This document shows, in pieces, positions 37,015-48,558 of a DNA stretch of 64,000 nucleotides (the first letter of the stretch is position 1; every line of letters begins with the position of its first letter). Both the position numbers and the translations under genes were made by a program. This DNA is from Rotaria sp. Silwood1 (lineage: Eukaryota > Rotifera > Eurotatoria > Philodinida > Philodinidae), in NCBI GenBank assembly GCA_905250075.1, contig CAJNOP010000014.1, forward strand, positions 1,132,537 to 1,196,536, written 5' to 3'. The notes below the pieces were generated by a model. It saw nothing but the letters and a program-made list of their open reading frames with translations. It was not told the DNA's origin and ran no database searches.

Positions 37015-37650
37015 TTATTTAAGTATCAATGGTCGAAATTCTGCTCGATCCAAATGTTTTAAATGTCGTTGTTGATTTGCACTGGGTAAACGTTCAAAAG
37101 CTGTTTGTAATATTTGTATTGCATCTCCATGACTAACAAGAAAAATTGTTTGATTTTCATATTTTTCTTCAAGTTCTTTAATTAAAGATGTTGTTCGTTC
37201 TCGAACACTTTCAGCGGGTTCAATTTGATTATTAAGATTTTTTATCGGATCATCTTCATCATTTTTCCATATAATATTATAATTTTCATCACTTGTACCA
37301 TCATATATACCAAAGAAACGTTCACGTAAACGTTTATCTAATTGAACATTTGACTTATCATTATTTAAACTTGAAAGATTTGAAGCAAGAATATCCGCTG
37401 TTTCACGTGCACGACGAAAATCACTTGCAATAATTATATAAGATTTATTCGAAGGATTATTTTCAAGAAATAATTTTGTATTTTCGAATACTTGTATTCG
37501 ACCATAGGATGAAAGTCCATGAGACTCAATACCTATTTGTGGATTACTACTAATAAGATGTGCTACATTAGCTTCAGATTCACCATGACGTACACCGAAA
37601 TATTTATTACGAAGATTGACAATATCAGATAGATGATTGATAAATGTCAT
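37015..37650 (-). CDS. Histidine phosphatase superfamily protein (phosphoglycerate-mutase-like)
   Basis: A single 211-codon frame. The catalytic motif RHGESEAN is at residues 21-28 with nucleophile His22. SDFRRARETA (76-85) supplies the second phosphate-binding arginine. Glu110 in LRERFFG fits the general acid, and VSHGDA (172-177) gives the second catalytic histidine. All four signatures of the superfamily's branch 1 are present in the usual order and spacing, and the length is normal for small members. It probably removes or transfers phosphate on a small metabolite or phosphoprotein; the substrate cannot be assigned. No signal peptide is evident, so it is likely cytosolic. The ATG is preceded within a few bases by TATAAAA, too close to act as its TATA box. 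The gene lacks introns. Confidence 0.9.
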   Translation of the reverse strand: MTFINHLSDIVNLRNKYFGVRHGESEANVAHLISSNPQIGIESHGLSSYGRIQVFENTKLFLENNPSNKSYIIIASDFRRARETADILASNLSSLNNDKSNVQLDKRLRERFFGIYDGTSDENYNIIWKNDEDDPIKNLNNQIEPAESVRERTTSLIKELEEKYENQTIFLVSHGDAIQILQTAFERLPSANQQRHLKHLDRAEFRPLILK

Positions 37651-39950
37651 TTTTATAGATAAAAATAATTTTAGATGATTACGTCACAGACAGTGTTTCC
37701 AACGGAAATCTAAAAACAAAATATTAATTTTTTTACAAGGAATACATATGATTACACTTTCTTTTCGCTAACAAAATATTTAAAAAAATTATTTTTCTAC
37801 GGTTTTTTAACAGGTAATATAAACAAATCAACGGTACATGAACGAACTAATTTTATCACCTGAAATGTTTACAAAAAATTAAATGCTTGAGTTTATTCAC
37901 ATGCTATTTTGTATTTATTTCAAAATGGCCTATTTTGATGATATTAAGAGAATACATACAATAGTACAAAGAAGAAAAATATCCTCTTTAATCCTTTTCA
38001 GTTTTAAAGTGAAATTATGTTTAAAGGTATCTATTTTGAGAATCGATAAGTTTCACAAATGGTTACTAACGTTTTGACCGATAATTGATGATGATGTAGC
38101 TTTGATTCGAATCGTCAATCTAACTCGAAAATTTCGCTCGATTATCAAAGCTATCCATACATACAATATCAGACATATATTTATCGCACGTATACAGAGT
38201 TCGAATAGTCACACGAAAAGAACTTTGAGTAAAATTGTCGCTACAGTTTGGAGCTACCTCATCATCGATTATTGGTAACAGAGTGGGTAACTATTGGGAA
38301 AGTTTATCGTGTTTTAAAACAGATGCATTTAGGCGTAATTTCACTCTAAAACTAAAAAACGATTAAATATCATATTTTTCTTTTGCCCATGGGATAGTAG
38401 TACTATCATTTAAACATAAGTTTTTATTTAATACTACATAAAGATTTAAAGGATCTAAAATCGAAGACTAAATTTCATCAACAACGTGTATTTGAAAGTT
38501 AGTAAATGTTCTATACATTTTAATTCTATTTGATACACTAGTTATTAGAAACATTGGTCACAAGAAGATAAGATGTATTATTTTTATTATGATTCGTTAT
38601 GCATCGCAACTAATTGTGAACTCAATATTTTATTTAAATAAAGATGTCCTTATTAATAGTAAAAAAAAACAGACATTTGGTCGTTATGATTACTTTTCAA
38701 ATGTTTCATATATTTTATATCATTGTAAAATCATCGTTTCAACTAATTATTAAATATATATGTAATAATTACCTTTTCATATAGTTATAGGTTATTAAAA
38801 CAGAACGAACAACTTCTATTCATTCGTGTCATCATTTATTTGATTTGCTGTAGCTTATACGTATGACTATACTTAATGAATTGCGCAACTCCAATCTATC
38901 GCAGTTTATAGAAGATTTATAGTTGATCATGAATGCATTAATATGATAGAATTTTTATTCTTTGTTTATCCACAGTGATATAGTACTAATCATCAAAAAG
39001 TTGTATCAGTTCTCTTTCATATCTAAATTCTTTTTTTAAATAAACATCTTCTAACTGAAGAGAGGAGTCATTCCATTGATGAATCAATTCTGACTTTGGA
39101 ACTGTATTTATCATAAGGGCACTAATGAGCTATAAATAACTTGAAAGAATTCGGGCTATTAGTTTATTTCTGACGAGATATTGTATTTCTATAGCTTTCT
39201 TCAACTCAACACTGTGATAAGGTTCATAGGAATGTGCAGTTACAGTACAATATTCGCCGACAATCCAAACTGACTATAGTGGATCAGAATTTACTGATTT
39301 ACCTCACGTATTCATACTAGATGGATATGCCAATGTTTCAGTTAACATCGGTCTAGTGTAGTAAGTGTACCAATAGACTTGCTGTCGATTAATCACTGCC
39401 AGTATTTCAGTATTTTAATCGAAACTGCACATCTATATTTCTCTCAGAAACACCAGAAAAATATGATTTTAGAATTTTGACTTGAAATTTTGCATAGAGG
39501 CAAGTCTTCAAGACATATAATTTCTTGTGAAAGTTTCCAGTCTTTCGTTGTTCCTATCTTAATATACAGTTATGATGAAAGCGTTTCGTTTACATTCCTC
39601 ATAAACAAGAATAGATTCGATGTTTTTATTTCAGAATCGAAGTTAAATCGTTTTTTATTAATTTAATTTTCTAGCGAATAATCCAACTTTCGAAAGAATA
39701 TCGCCTACATTTGATGCAAATATATTTTATAATATATTCTTATTCTTTTTTCAAGAATTCGATTTTCTGAAGACAACATCAATTTTTAAAGTCGAAGTAG
39801 AACTGATATTCCTAATCTAGTTTACAAATCATAGATATATCTTTGCAATGCATCAATTTATTCTTGTAAGAAAAAGAAACCACTATGAACTATTTCAAAT
39901 CATTAAAAAAATAAACATTTTTGTTTAATTTATTTTTTGAGATCGTTTTC
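37651..39950. other. Intergenic, no gene recognised
   Basis: AT-rich between two minus-strand genes. A TTTATT (AATAAA on the minus strand) near 39929 is a plausible polyadenylation signal for the gene ending at 39951. Nothing else recognised. Confidence 0.45.
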
Positions 39951-41798
39951 TTAAGAAGATAATGATCTAACAATATTCTGTAAATTAGATACATCTGGAT
40001 GACCGTTTGGTAAATATTCACAGCGACTTTTTAATGCATGTTCATAATAACATTTTGCTTCAGATATTTTTCCTTGTAGATGAAGTATTGAACCAAGATT
40101 AAAATAGGTTGAAGCAAATAGTTCAGACGGAAATATTGAATTTTCTCGATTATTCGAAAGAATATTTAATGCACGAAAAGCATGCTCAAATGCATGACTA
40201 GCTATATTCAGATGTTGATAGGCTAATCCCATATTTGAAAATAATGGTACAAGACATAAACTATCTTTTTGACGATTATCAGGTGTAAAATTTCGAGTTA
40301 AATTTATTGCCGATTTATATTCTTCTAATGCTTTTTGATATTCATTTAAACAATCATATATAATTCCCATATTGTAATGTAAAAGAATCGGTCGAATCAA
40401 TTTAGTTTCAGAATTAAATAGTTGTTCCAATAATTTTCTTATTGGTTTAAAGCAATATAATTTATCTGTAATTGTAGAACCTAATTGAGATAAATCATTA
40501 TTTTGACGTAAATCATCTACATTTATAAATTGTGTAAGATCAGTTAATTGATTATCAGCTTTATCTATCGCTGTTAAATGAACCAACCAAACTGATGAAG
40601 GATCAGCAAATTGTTCAACTTTCCCAATACGAAATATACTTGACATTGATAAAAGATATTCTTCTTCATGAACAAATTCACTTACAGTACCAATATTAGC
40701 ATACCAAAAATTCAATTCATTTGTTTGTGGAATAGAAATTTTAAAAAGAACTTTAATATTATTAGCATTTGTTTTAGAACCTTGATGTTGAATATACGTT
40801 AATGGTACAGTTTTTTCTGTATTTGCAAATAGAAATTCATTAATACACAGAATTCCATCTTGATTTGATAGCAATTTAACAAAGTCAGTATTTGATATTA
40901 ATTGACTGAAATAAAGATTAAGTATTTTTGATGGTGAAGACTTTTGTTCTCTATATAATTGTTTAAGTTTATGATTAAGATCTTTTAAAAATGGAGTCAT
41001 CATACATAATGTATATAAATCATTTAATTGTAATGCACGATTAATAATTTCTTGAAAAAAATTATCTCTTGTAAACCACCATATAGGATTATGTTCAGAA
41101 TAATTTTTTTCAAATTGATCAATTATTGTCATTTGATTTTTACTTCTATATTCTGTTCGACAATAATTTATCATATCTTTTTGTATTATTGAATTCATAT
41201 CACATAATATTAGTTTACTTAATATTGCATATATATATGGTACTTCTTCTTGATCTGTAGTTGGTAATTTAAAATTTTTATTTAAAATATCAAATTGTAA
41301 TTGTTCATATTCATATGATGATTGTAAAATAAAATATTTTTTCAAACGTTCACATATTTCTCCTATATCGGTAAATACTCCAAGAACTTTTTTATATTGT
41401 TTTGCCCATGATTGATAATTAGATTTATTTAAACAGAAAATAAATATCGAATGAATTTGATCAAGATTATGTACTAATGGTATAAGTTGTTTTCCCATTG
41501 TACCAGATACAATAAGAAAAATATTATTGACATGTTTTATAAAATCTTGACATATATTTATATCATTAAATGTATGTACAAGTTTCCGTTTTTTACTTAC
41601 AATACGTCCAAGTTGAACTAATGTATTAATATCATCATTTGAATTTGTACTTAAACCAATTGATGCATCACACCAAACAACGACAGGTGAAATTTCATTT
41701 GTTTCATTAGGAGTTTCTTCAAAAGAAATTCCCTTTGTTAAAGAAATAGAAATGGGTGAACTTTTTCGACTTGGATCTTTTTGGTGAATATTACCCAT
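39951..41798 (-). CDS. ADP-ribosyltransferase-like and TPR protein, probably catalytically dead
   Basis: One uninterrupted 615-codon frame. Residues 38-155 form an N-terminal domain with alternating hydrophobic strands (VVVWCDASIG, IFLIVSGTMGKQLIPLVH). A helical linker follows, with NPIWWFTRDNF at 237-247. Residues about 290-425 align with the arginine-specific ADP-ribosyltransferase fold. Three TPR-like repeats (about 470-505, 517-550, 562-600) form the C-terminus. In active family members the R-S-E triad sits in YRGQ, FLSTS and an ExE loop. Here the matching positions read YFSQ (296-299), FLFANT (322-327) and HEEEYLL (377-383). The NAD-binding arginine and the serine motif are therefore lost while the glutamates remain. 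It is likely a pseudoenzyme or protein-binding scaffold. The domain layout is one I associate with bdelloid rotifers. No signal peptide. Confidence 0.82.
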   Translation of the reverse strand: MGNIHQKDPSRKSSPISISLTKGISFEETPNETNEISPVVVWCDASIGLSTNSNDDINTLVQLGRIVSKKRKLVHTFNDINICQDFIKHVNNIFLIVSGTMGKQLIPLVHNLDQIHSIFIFCLNKSNYQSWAKQYKKVLGVFTDIGEICERLKKYFILQSSYEYEQLQFDILNKNFKLPTTDQEEVPYIYAILSKLILCDMNSIIQKDMINYCRTEYRSKNQMTIIDQFEKNYSEHNPIWWFTRDNFFQEIINRALQLNDLYTLCMMTPFLKDLNHKLKQLYREQKSSPSKILNLYFSQLISNTDFVKLLSNQDGILCINEFLFANTEKTVPLTYIQHQGSKTNANNIKVLFKISIPQTNELNFWYANIGTVSEFVHEEEYLLSMSSIFRIGKVEQFADPSSVWLVHLTAIDKADNQLTDLTQFINVDDLRQNNDLSQLGSTITDKLYCFKPIRKLLEQLFNSETKLIRPILLHYNMGIIYDCLNEYQKALEEYKSAINLTRNFTPDNRQKDSLCLVPLFSNMGLAYQHLNIASHAFEHAFRALNILSNNRENSIFPSELFASTYFNLGSILHLQGKISEAKCYYEHALKSRCEYLPNGHPDVSNLQNIVRSLSS

Positions 41799-44088
41799 GT
41801 AAGAATAATACGTATAAATTAAATTGACACTTAATGATATAAAACAAGATAATTTTTTGTCTAGAGTGAATATATATTATGTAGTTAAGAATATTTTATA
41901 AATATGAAAAGAAGAGTGAAGTAAAAACGATGTGATGGAAAGAATCCTTTCCCAACTCATTATTTTTATTGAATGTTATTACCCTCACTCTTGACATATG
42001 CTTTTAATTTCGATAGTACAGGTGAAAAAAGCAAGCCAGTATGAATAATGATTCGTTCCTTATACTTTGAAAGGCATGATTTATACCAACGCAAATTGTT
42101 CTATCTTATGACTCAATAAAAAAAAAAGAAAGAAATATTTACGATTAATTATTCATCATAAACAAACAAGGCTAAAATAATATCAAATATCGAGTCAAAG
42201 AATCATAGAGCAACATTTTTCGTCATCTACGTATTTTTCTGTACACGCTTCAATGATTTTTTTTTGTACGTACAAGCAATAATATGTACATGTGATTTTA
42301 TCACTCTTATAGCGTAATATTCCACCAATCGACTATTAACTGGTGATAGCATTGTAAAGAAGTATTTACGTATTTTACCACATATGACGATACATGTTAA
42401 TTAGATTTTTTTGACGTCAATTAATGAAAATTTTCATGTATTGCGTGTTTAATTAAAGATAATATTTTGATTACATTCAGTAGCATCGTAACTGTAAGGG
42501 AATGATGTGATGCACTGATTTAAACAATATTTTGCCATTGAAGTGAAGAGAAAGGCAATGTGACTCTCATGGGCAGTTTCTGCTTGATGAAAAGCTTTTG
42601 GTAGAGTTTAACTGACATAACTTCAACCAATGTGGAGAGCTCAGTAACCTTGATTACACTACTACTGTGACGGTACTAGACATCATCTATGTTTTCTCTT
42701 TCTTTTTCTTATACAAACATTTATTCATGTTTATGATTTTTCCGTTTTAGATACTCTTTGTCTTACTCATTTTATTGTTTTTTATGATTACTATTCATTT
42801 CTTGCACATAATTTTCTTTATTGTTATACTTCTGCTTGACTGTTTCATTCGGTAGTTCAGTTCTTTACTTTGTATACATTTCTCTTGTTCTTCCTCTTTC
42901 TCTTATCTTTTATTGAGATCTTCTTCTTGTTATTATTGTATTTAATAAATTGGTGAACTTTGATTTATTCAAAACTCATAATTACTTCATCATTTTAATG
43001 TATGCTGTCTCATTGTGTCACCTGGGATCGCATTTCAGAGAAGCGCATCGCTCTGTGTCAGTTAATTTTTTTTTTTTTTTTGAAGAAGAAAAGAACCTCT
43101 TTTTCAGGGCTATGTATCTAACTATATCTAATACGAACGAAGATATTACGCTCCTTGTTTTCAAGATTTTAGGAAGTTACGGTCTAGTTATATGGCTAGG
43201 AGATTATGGATGGTAGAACAGTGCCATACCATTTGAGGAAAAGTTCATCAAATATAGTGTCAGTGATGGTAACTATTATGTTTTTCTTTTTCTTGATGAT
43301 AGGAAGGACGACTAGTCTTGTCTTTTAGCTACTGTACGGTATGGAATACTGCCAAGTCGTAAATTCAATCGTTCAATATTTTTCGTTCATTGACACTAAC
43401 TAACCACATATTAGCCACAAGACCAAGTATATATCACAGCTTAATCAACACACTATTGGGTGAGTGATCCAAGACAAAATAGTCATTAGTAACTTATCCA
43501 GAGTCATTGCATAATGGACGGTACTAAAGTTTGCACACAGTAAGTTATAGATACGTGTCGAACAATGCAGCCACTCAGTTATAGTTGCTAAATAGTAGAA
43601 CCCTGCCAGATCTAGTTCACCCTTGATTATGTCCCATATTATAGCTACTTCCTCTTGATTTAAAGGTTTAGTTACGTTCTAGATATTCAGAAACCTAATG
43701 CAGTAAACCACTTCTCTCAACCGATTGGACATAATTTTTTATCTATTTTTTTTTAAATATATCTTACAGATCTATGAAAACCCCCTATGGCAAATAAATA
43801 TTAATAGAATAACAATAATATCATTCATTTGTATAATACAAAATACAATTATATGTAGATTATATATAAAACTTGTTTCTAATGATGAAACAAGATAATA
43901 GGCGTACATTTATTATTCTTATATCTTTTATTGACAATTAACAATTAATTAGATAGAACAAATACAAAATATCTTCAGAGACTGATTTAAGAGGTTATTG
44001 AGAAAAAATTGAGGGAACAAAGAGAAATTTTTCTCTTCCGAAAATGTGTTTTTCAATGTCTCACAGCATAATTGAGCAAAAATTGTCT
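41799..44088. other. Intergenic, no gene recognised
   Basis: AT-rich, with a T-run of 16 or more at about 43064-43080 and a pyrimidine-rich tract at 42690-42940. No supported coding sequence. Confidence 0.45.
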
Positions 44089-47000
44089 TCATACAGCCTT
44101 TGATGAACTTAGAAAACCATTTTTTACGTATAATTGTCCATCTTTTGCCAAAATCGTAGATTCACGGTTATGTATCTTATCATTATCTTCAAAAATATTA
44201 GTATTTGATGATAAAAGACCATTGATTTCAGTATTTGCAGCTGTTATTGTTATTCTTCGTGTTGAAGTTTTTCCATTTAAAACTGATGATTTTCTTCCAG
44301 TAGTTTGTGATATTAATGATGGTCGTGCTCCCAAATAAGTTAAAGTTTTTCGTCGATGTTTTGAAAATGTTATACAAAAATGTTCAGTTAAAACAATAAA
44401 AAATAATGGGTTAAGTATACCTTCAATATGACTAAGTAAAACAACAAGTTGATGTGCATATTTAAGAAAATGTTTTAAGAATGGTCGTCGCCGTATTGTT
44501 TCATCAAGAAGAAAACTTGTATAAAATTTAAATATCCAAAATGGTGTATAACATATTAGAAATGATAAAACAATACATAAAACAAGTTTAACACCACGTG
44601 TTCGTTTTTTTATTATATTTAAACGTGTTAATCTTCGTTTACGATTTAACCATTGATGTAAAAATCGTAGTAATTTTAATGAAAATACAACAATTATTGA
44701 ATATGGTATAATAAAAGCCATTATATATAATATCATTTCATAGATAAGTAATGCACGTTCAGATAGCATTGAACGACATGTTAATATAGGTGATAATGTT
44801 GTGGAATTTTTATTTGTTGTATTACTTTGATCATAAAGATATGTATAGAATATAAATGGATATGGTAAAAGTAAACCAACTGTCCATATAATCAATAATG
44901 ATATAAAAGTAATTAATAAACGAAATTTTGCTGGTAATTTTGAACGTGCATCTATATAACGTTCCACACTTAATGCTGCTACTGTATAGACAATTACCTA
45001 AAAAATATGGCAAATGCCATTTTATCTTATAGCAAAATACAATGGGCTTCGGATTGATTATGAGTTTAATAACAATGTATTTAGTTTTTTTCTCTATAGA
45101 AAATTACCTAATCTTCGATTTTACTGAGTGTGTTAACTTTTTGAAAAATATTCTTTTCTAATTTAGAATGAAAAACTACTTCGAAAAATATTATATGATT
45201 CTACTTAAACTCAATCATGAGATTAAAATATCGTTTTTCGATAGAGAAAATCCTAGCATGTTTCAAAGTATGTATTTCGAAATATCTTCGTAAGTCTATC
45301 TACTTTTGTATGACAAAAAAATAAAATTCAGTGTCTTATCATCGTGAACCAGAGAAGTACCCACTTGAATTGTTTTTACTGATGACAAAATAGACGTTAA
45401 TCCTCATTTTAGTGACATCAACATAGAAACATATAAAAAAAATGCGATAGTACTTACCTAGATCAATGATTCTGACACCGTGAATTTCCGGCAGATGTCC
45501 ACTGGAAAACTCGGGTACATGATAAAAGCTTGAGAGAAAAGAACCAGTAAGTGAATCCGATGACCGAATCTCTCAAGTTCCGGTAGTAACCAGGCATTGA
45601 TAGCCACCAGATCCGATCATTAGATTCCTTCTTTCAAGTTCTTACAATATTCTCAAGTTTTTCAGTCGAAAACGGCCCGTATTTCTTGTCTGTAGACGTA
45701 GTATCTGTTATTATGACTCAATATCAGAACAATATGGTATACCATATTCGATATTAATATAACAAATTAGCTCAGATGACAAATAGTTCATCGAATAACT
45801 AGTACTTTTTACACAAAAAAATTCGGCCACCGTGAGTCAATTTTCTCAAGTTTCGTCGATGATTCCAATGGATGCATTTTTCATCAAAAAAAAATTATTA
45901 TTTTTTCTTTTGGTATATCCTTCATCATCGAAGATAGTTTCTTATACTAAATCTGAATGTGATATTTATTTTGTTTTGAAATTGAATTATAATACCAAAA
46001 ACTACTAAGTACTACCGCATTTTTCACATGTTCTTATGTTTCGTGTCAATGAAATCAAGATAAAGGCTATGTTCTTATTAATAAAAGAAAATCTGAGAAA
46101 AAAATAGATAAGTACTTTTCTAGCTCGCAATGATAAAGCGCTTATCTTTACTGCTTGTCACCAAAAAGTACGTAGACGTACGCAGAACCTCTCAAATACA
46201 TATTATGAAGCACATCAAGATAATCTACATTTTCTTAACCTCCTTATTAAGTCTGAATAGCATCATACGATATTTTTCGTAACAGTTTTTTGTGCTGAAT
46301 CGGAATAAACAACTTTTTAAAAACTGCATTCATCGTTTTAAATGCTCCTTTATAATCATTGAAGTTTTCTCAAAGTTTTATTTTTCTGTCTAAACAAATA
46401 ATCGAATAGAAATAAAAGCTACATATGCATGATAAATTCGTCGAGCTTTATCGTGCCGTAATAGAAATGAGCGTAAAAACAATTGACTCGAATTTTGCAT
46501 CAAGTATCGCGTGCAGATAAGTTCAAAGAAACATTCTAAAGGTTATTCTTTTATGTAAGATAATTACTGATCTTAGTAGTAACATTTTCGGACGTATCTA
46601 TCTTTAAAATCAATTCTGAGACTCAATACTGTGGAGTTTTGCCATGGCCACATATTTCAGTTTATTAACATATAATTAAACGATATGAAGTAAAATACAG
46701 TACTCAAATATGAAGAAGAACTTCTATTAATGAACTTTCTATTCGCACTTATGTGAATGAGGTACTTATAAGTAATTATGGTAAATTGCTTTGTTCTTCT
46801 GTATAATATCTTTATAAATAGATTTATAGACAATTAGTATGTTTTAAGTATCTATTGAAATTCAACAACTGTGTTTTTGTATCTTTTTATGATTTATTTC
46901 TATATTATTACCTCTGTGATCTCATTATTTCTAAATTCTAAAGCAAGAATTCTTTCTTTTTCAATTCAGTACTTCTCACATATCATTAAAGGTCTTCTCT

Positions 47001-48558
47001 TTCCGGAGCTTTCCAGAAATGGTTGTACGAAAAATTATGAAAATTTCATGGCAGAATAGATCTCAATAATAATAGTCGGAAGTTTTCTTCTCGACAAAAC
47101 TCTATATTTCATTTTTTCGAGCTACAGTTTTCTTATGAGAATTGGAATCAAACTGGAGTATATATTTATTTTTTCTTTCAAAAATATTGTTCCTAGAACT
47201 TAGGAGAAGTAAAATACTGGCAACATTGTCACAAAAAAACGTGTTTTTTTCAATAATGCTCATTTTTTTATAAACTGCTGAATTTTATAGGAACAACATG
47301 TTGAAAAGAAAAAATACACATCACAAATTGATCAAAGTGCTCATAAAAAATTGAGTCCGATCAGACATACTGTGTATGAGAAAACTTCATTTTTTTTTGT
47401 TGGAAAATTGATTTCGAAAAAAAAAAACGCCAAACAGCATAGAATTTTGTTTTTTTCACATGTATCTTTTTCTTGTCTTTGAATCATTTCAAATTATTAC
47501 AGATTATCATTTATTTCGTATCAAATATAAATAGCTATATCTAAGAAAGATGCATAGAATTAGTAAACCAGATAAACTCACAAGATTGTCACCGAAAAAA
47601 ATACAGACTTTTTTAAAGATAGGAGTTCTCGAAAGTAAATTTTTTTAGGGTTTATATGGTTTGGCACAATTCCGACTTTTACGGCAATCGATAGAGAAAA
47701 CGTTAATACATCTTTAGAAATGAAAATCTCAACATTGAAAAAAAAAGGAAATTTTTTGGTCAGAAAGGGGTAATGGAATGCTCGTAAAAGAGTTCAAAAA
47801 ATTTTTTCAATCATGTATTCAATCGACATTTAATCTTTACAAAAAACGAGATCTTTCAAGTTGACCTAGATAATAATATTCTGTGACGTCTACATTTATT
47901 TTTTCCAGGTACGGAAGTTCGATAGTTCCTCTTGAATGAAGCCAAGATATTTTGTACTTTTTACACTTTTACTTCACACCTATAGCTAAGCGATTTAGTA
48001 GCAAGGAAACGGAAGACTATTTCCGAATGAGAACTTACTTGAAAACTGACCTGTGTCATTATCAATAGCAGAGTAGAGACTTACATCTTCCTTCCTTCCT
48101 TTCTCAATTCTTTAAGAGTAGTAAATTACAAATTCCGTTGTCTAATGGACTAAAACTTTAGTATTATAATTATGATGATAACTTACTAACATTTATTGAA
48201 ATCATTACTTACCACCGTACAAAGAACATCGATAGTTAAACTAAATTTACAACCAAATTCGCCAAATATCCAACTAGGTGTAAGTAAATTACTGCTAAAG
48301 AAAATAATACCCACTAAAAATAAAATTTATTTTTTATTATCAAAAATATTCGAATGTTGTTTATCAAATATACATACTAGCATGAATCATGTCAGCAATA
48401 GCTAAATTAACAACCAATATAGCAATCGATGTTTTATCTCGTCTTGTACGAATATAAATAATAGCCAATATATTGAGGATAATGGTTCCAAAAAATATAG
48501 CAGCATTAGTTAGAACAAATAAAATTCGCAGAATAATATTTTCCATTATTCTTTTCAA
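44089..48558 (-). CDS. Class A (rhodopsin-like) GPCR, neuropeptide-receptor type
   Basis: Exons on the minus strand are 48558-48378, 48313-48213 and 44997-44089; phases match and give 396 residues with seven membrane segments. Landmarks: Asn29 of TM1, LAIAD with Asp56 of TM2, Cys82 before TM3 paired with Cys168 in loop 2, ERY at 106-108 ending TM3, Trp132 in TM4, Pro193 in TM5, CYTP at 244-247 in TM6 (CWxP family) and NPLFF at 291-295 in TM7 (NPxxY with Phe for Tyr). The lead-in TVAALSVERY is typical of peptide receptors, so a neuropeptide ligand is likely but not identified. The outside N-terminus is very short. Basic intracellular loop 3 and a Ser/Thr-rich tail suit G-protein coupling and phosphorylation. 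Intron 2, within TM3, is 3.2 kb, about fifty times the usual size here, and holds no recognised gene. Confidence 0.88.
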
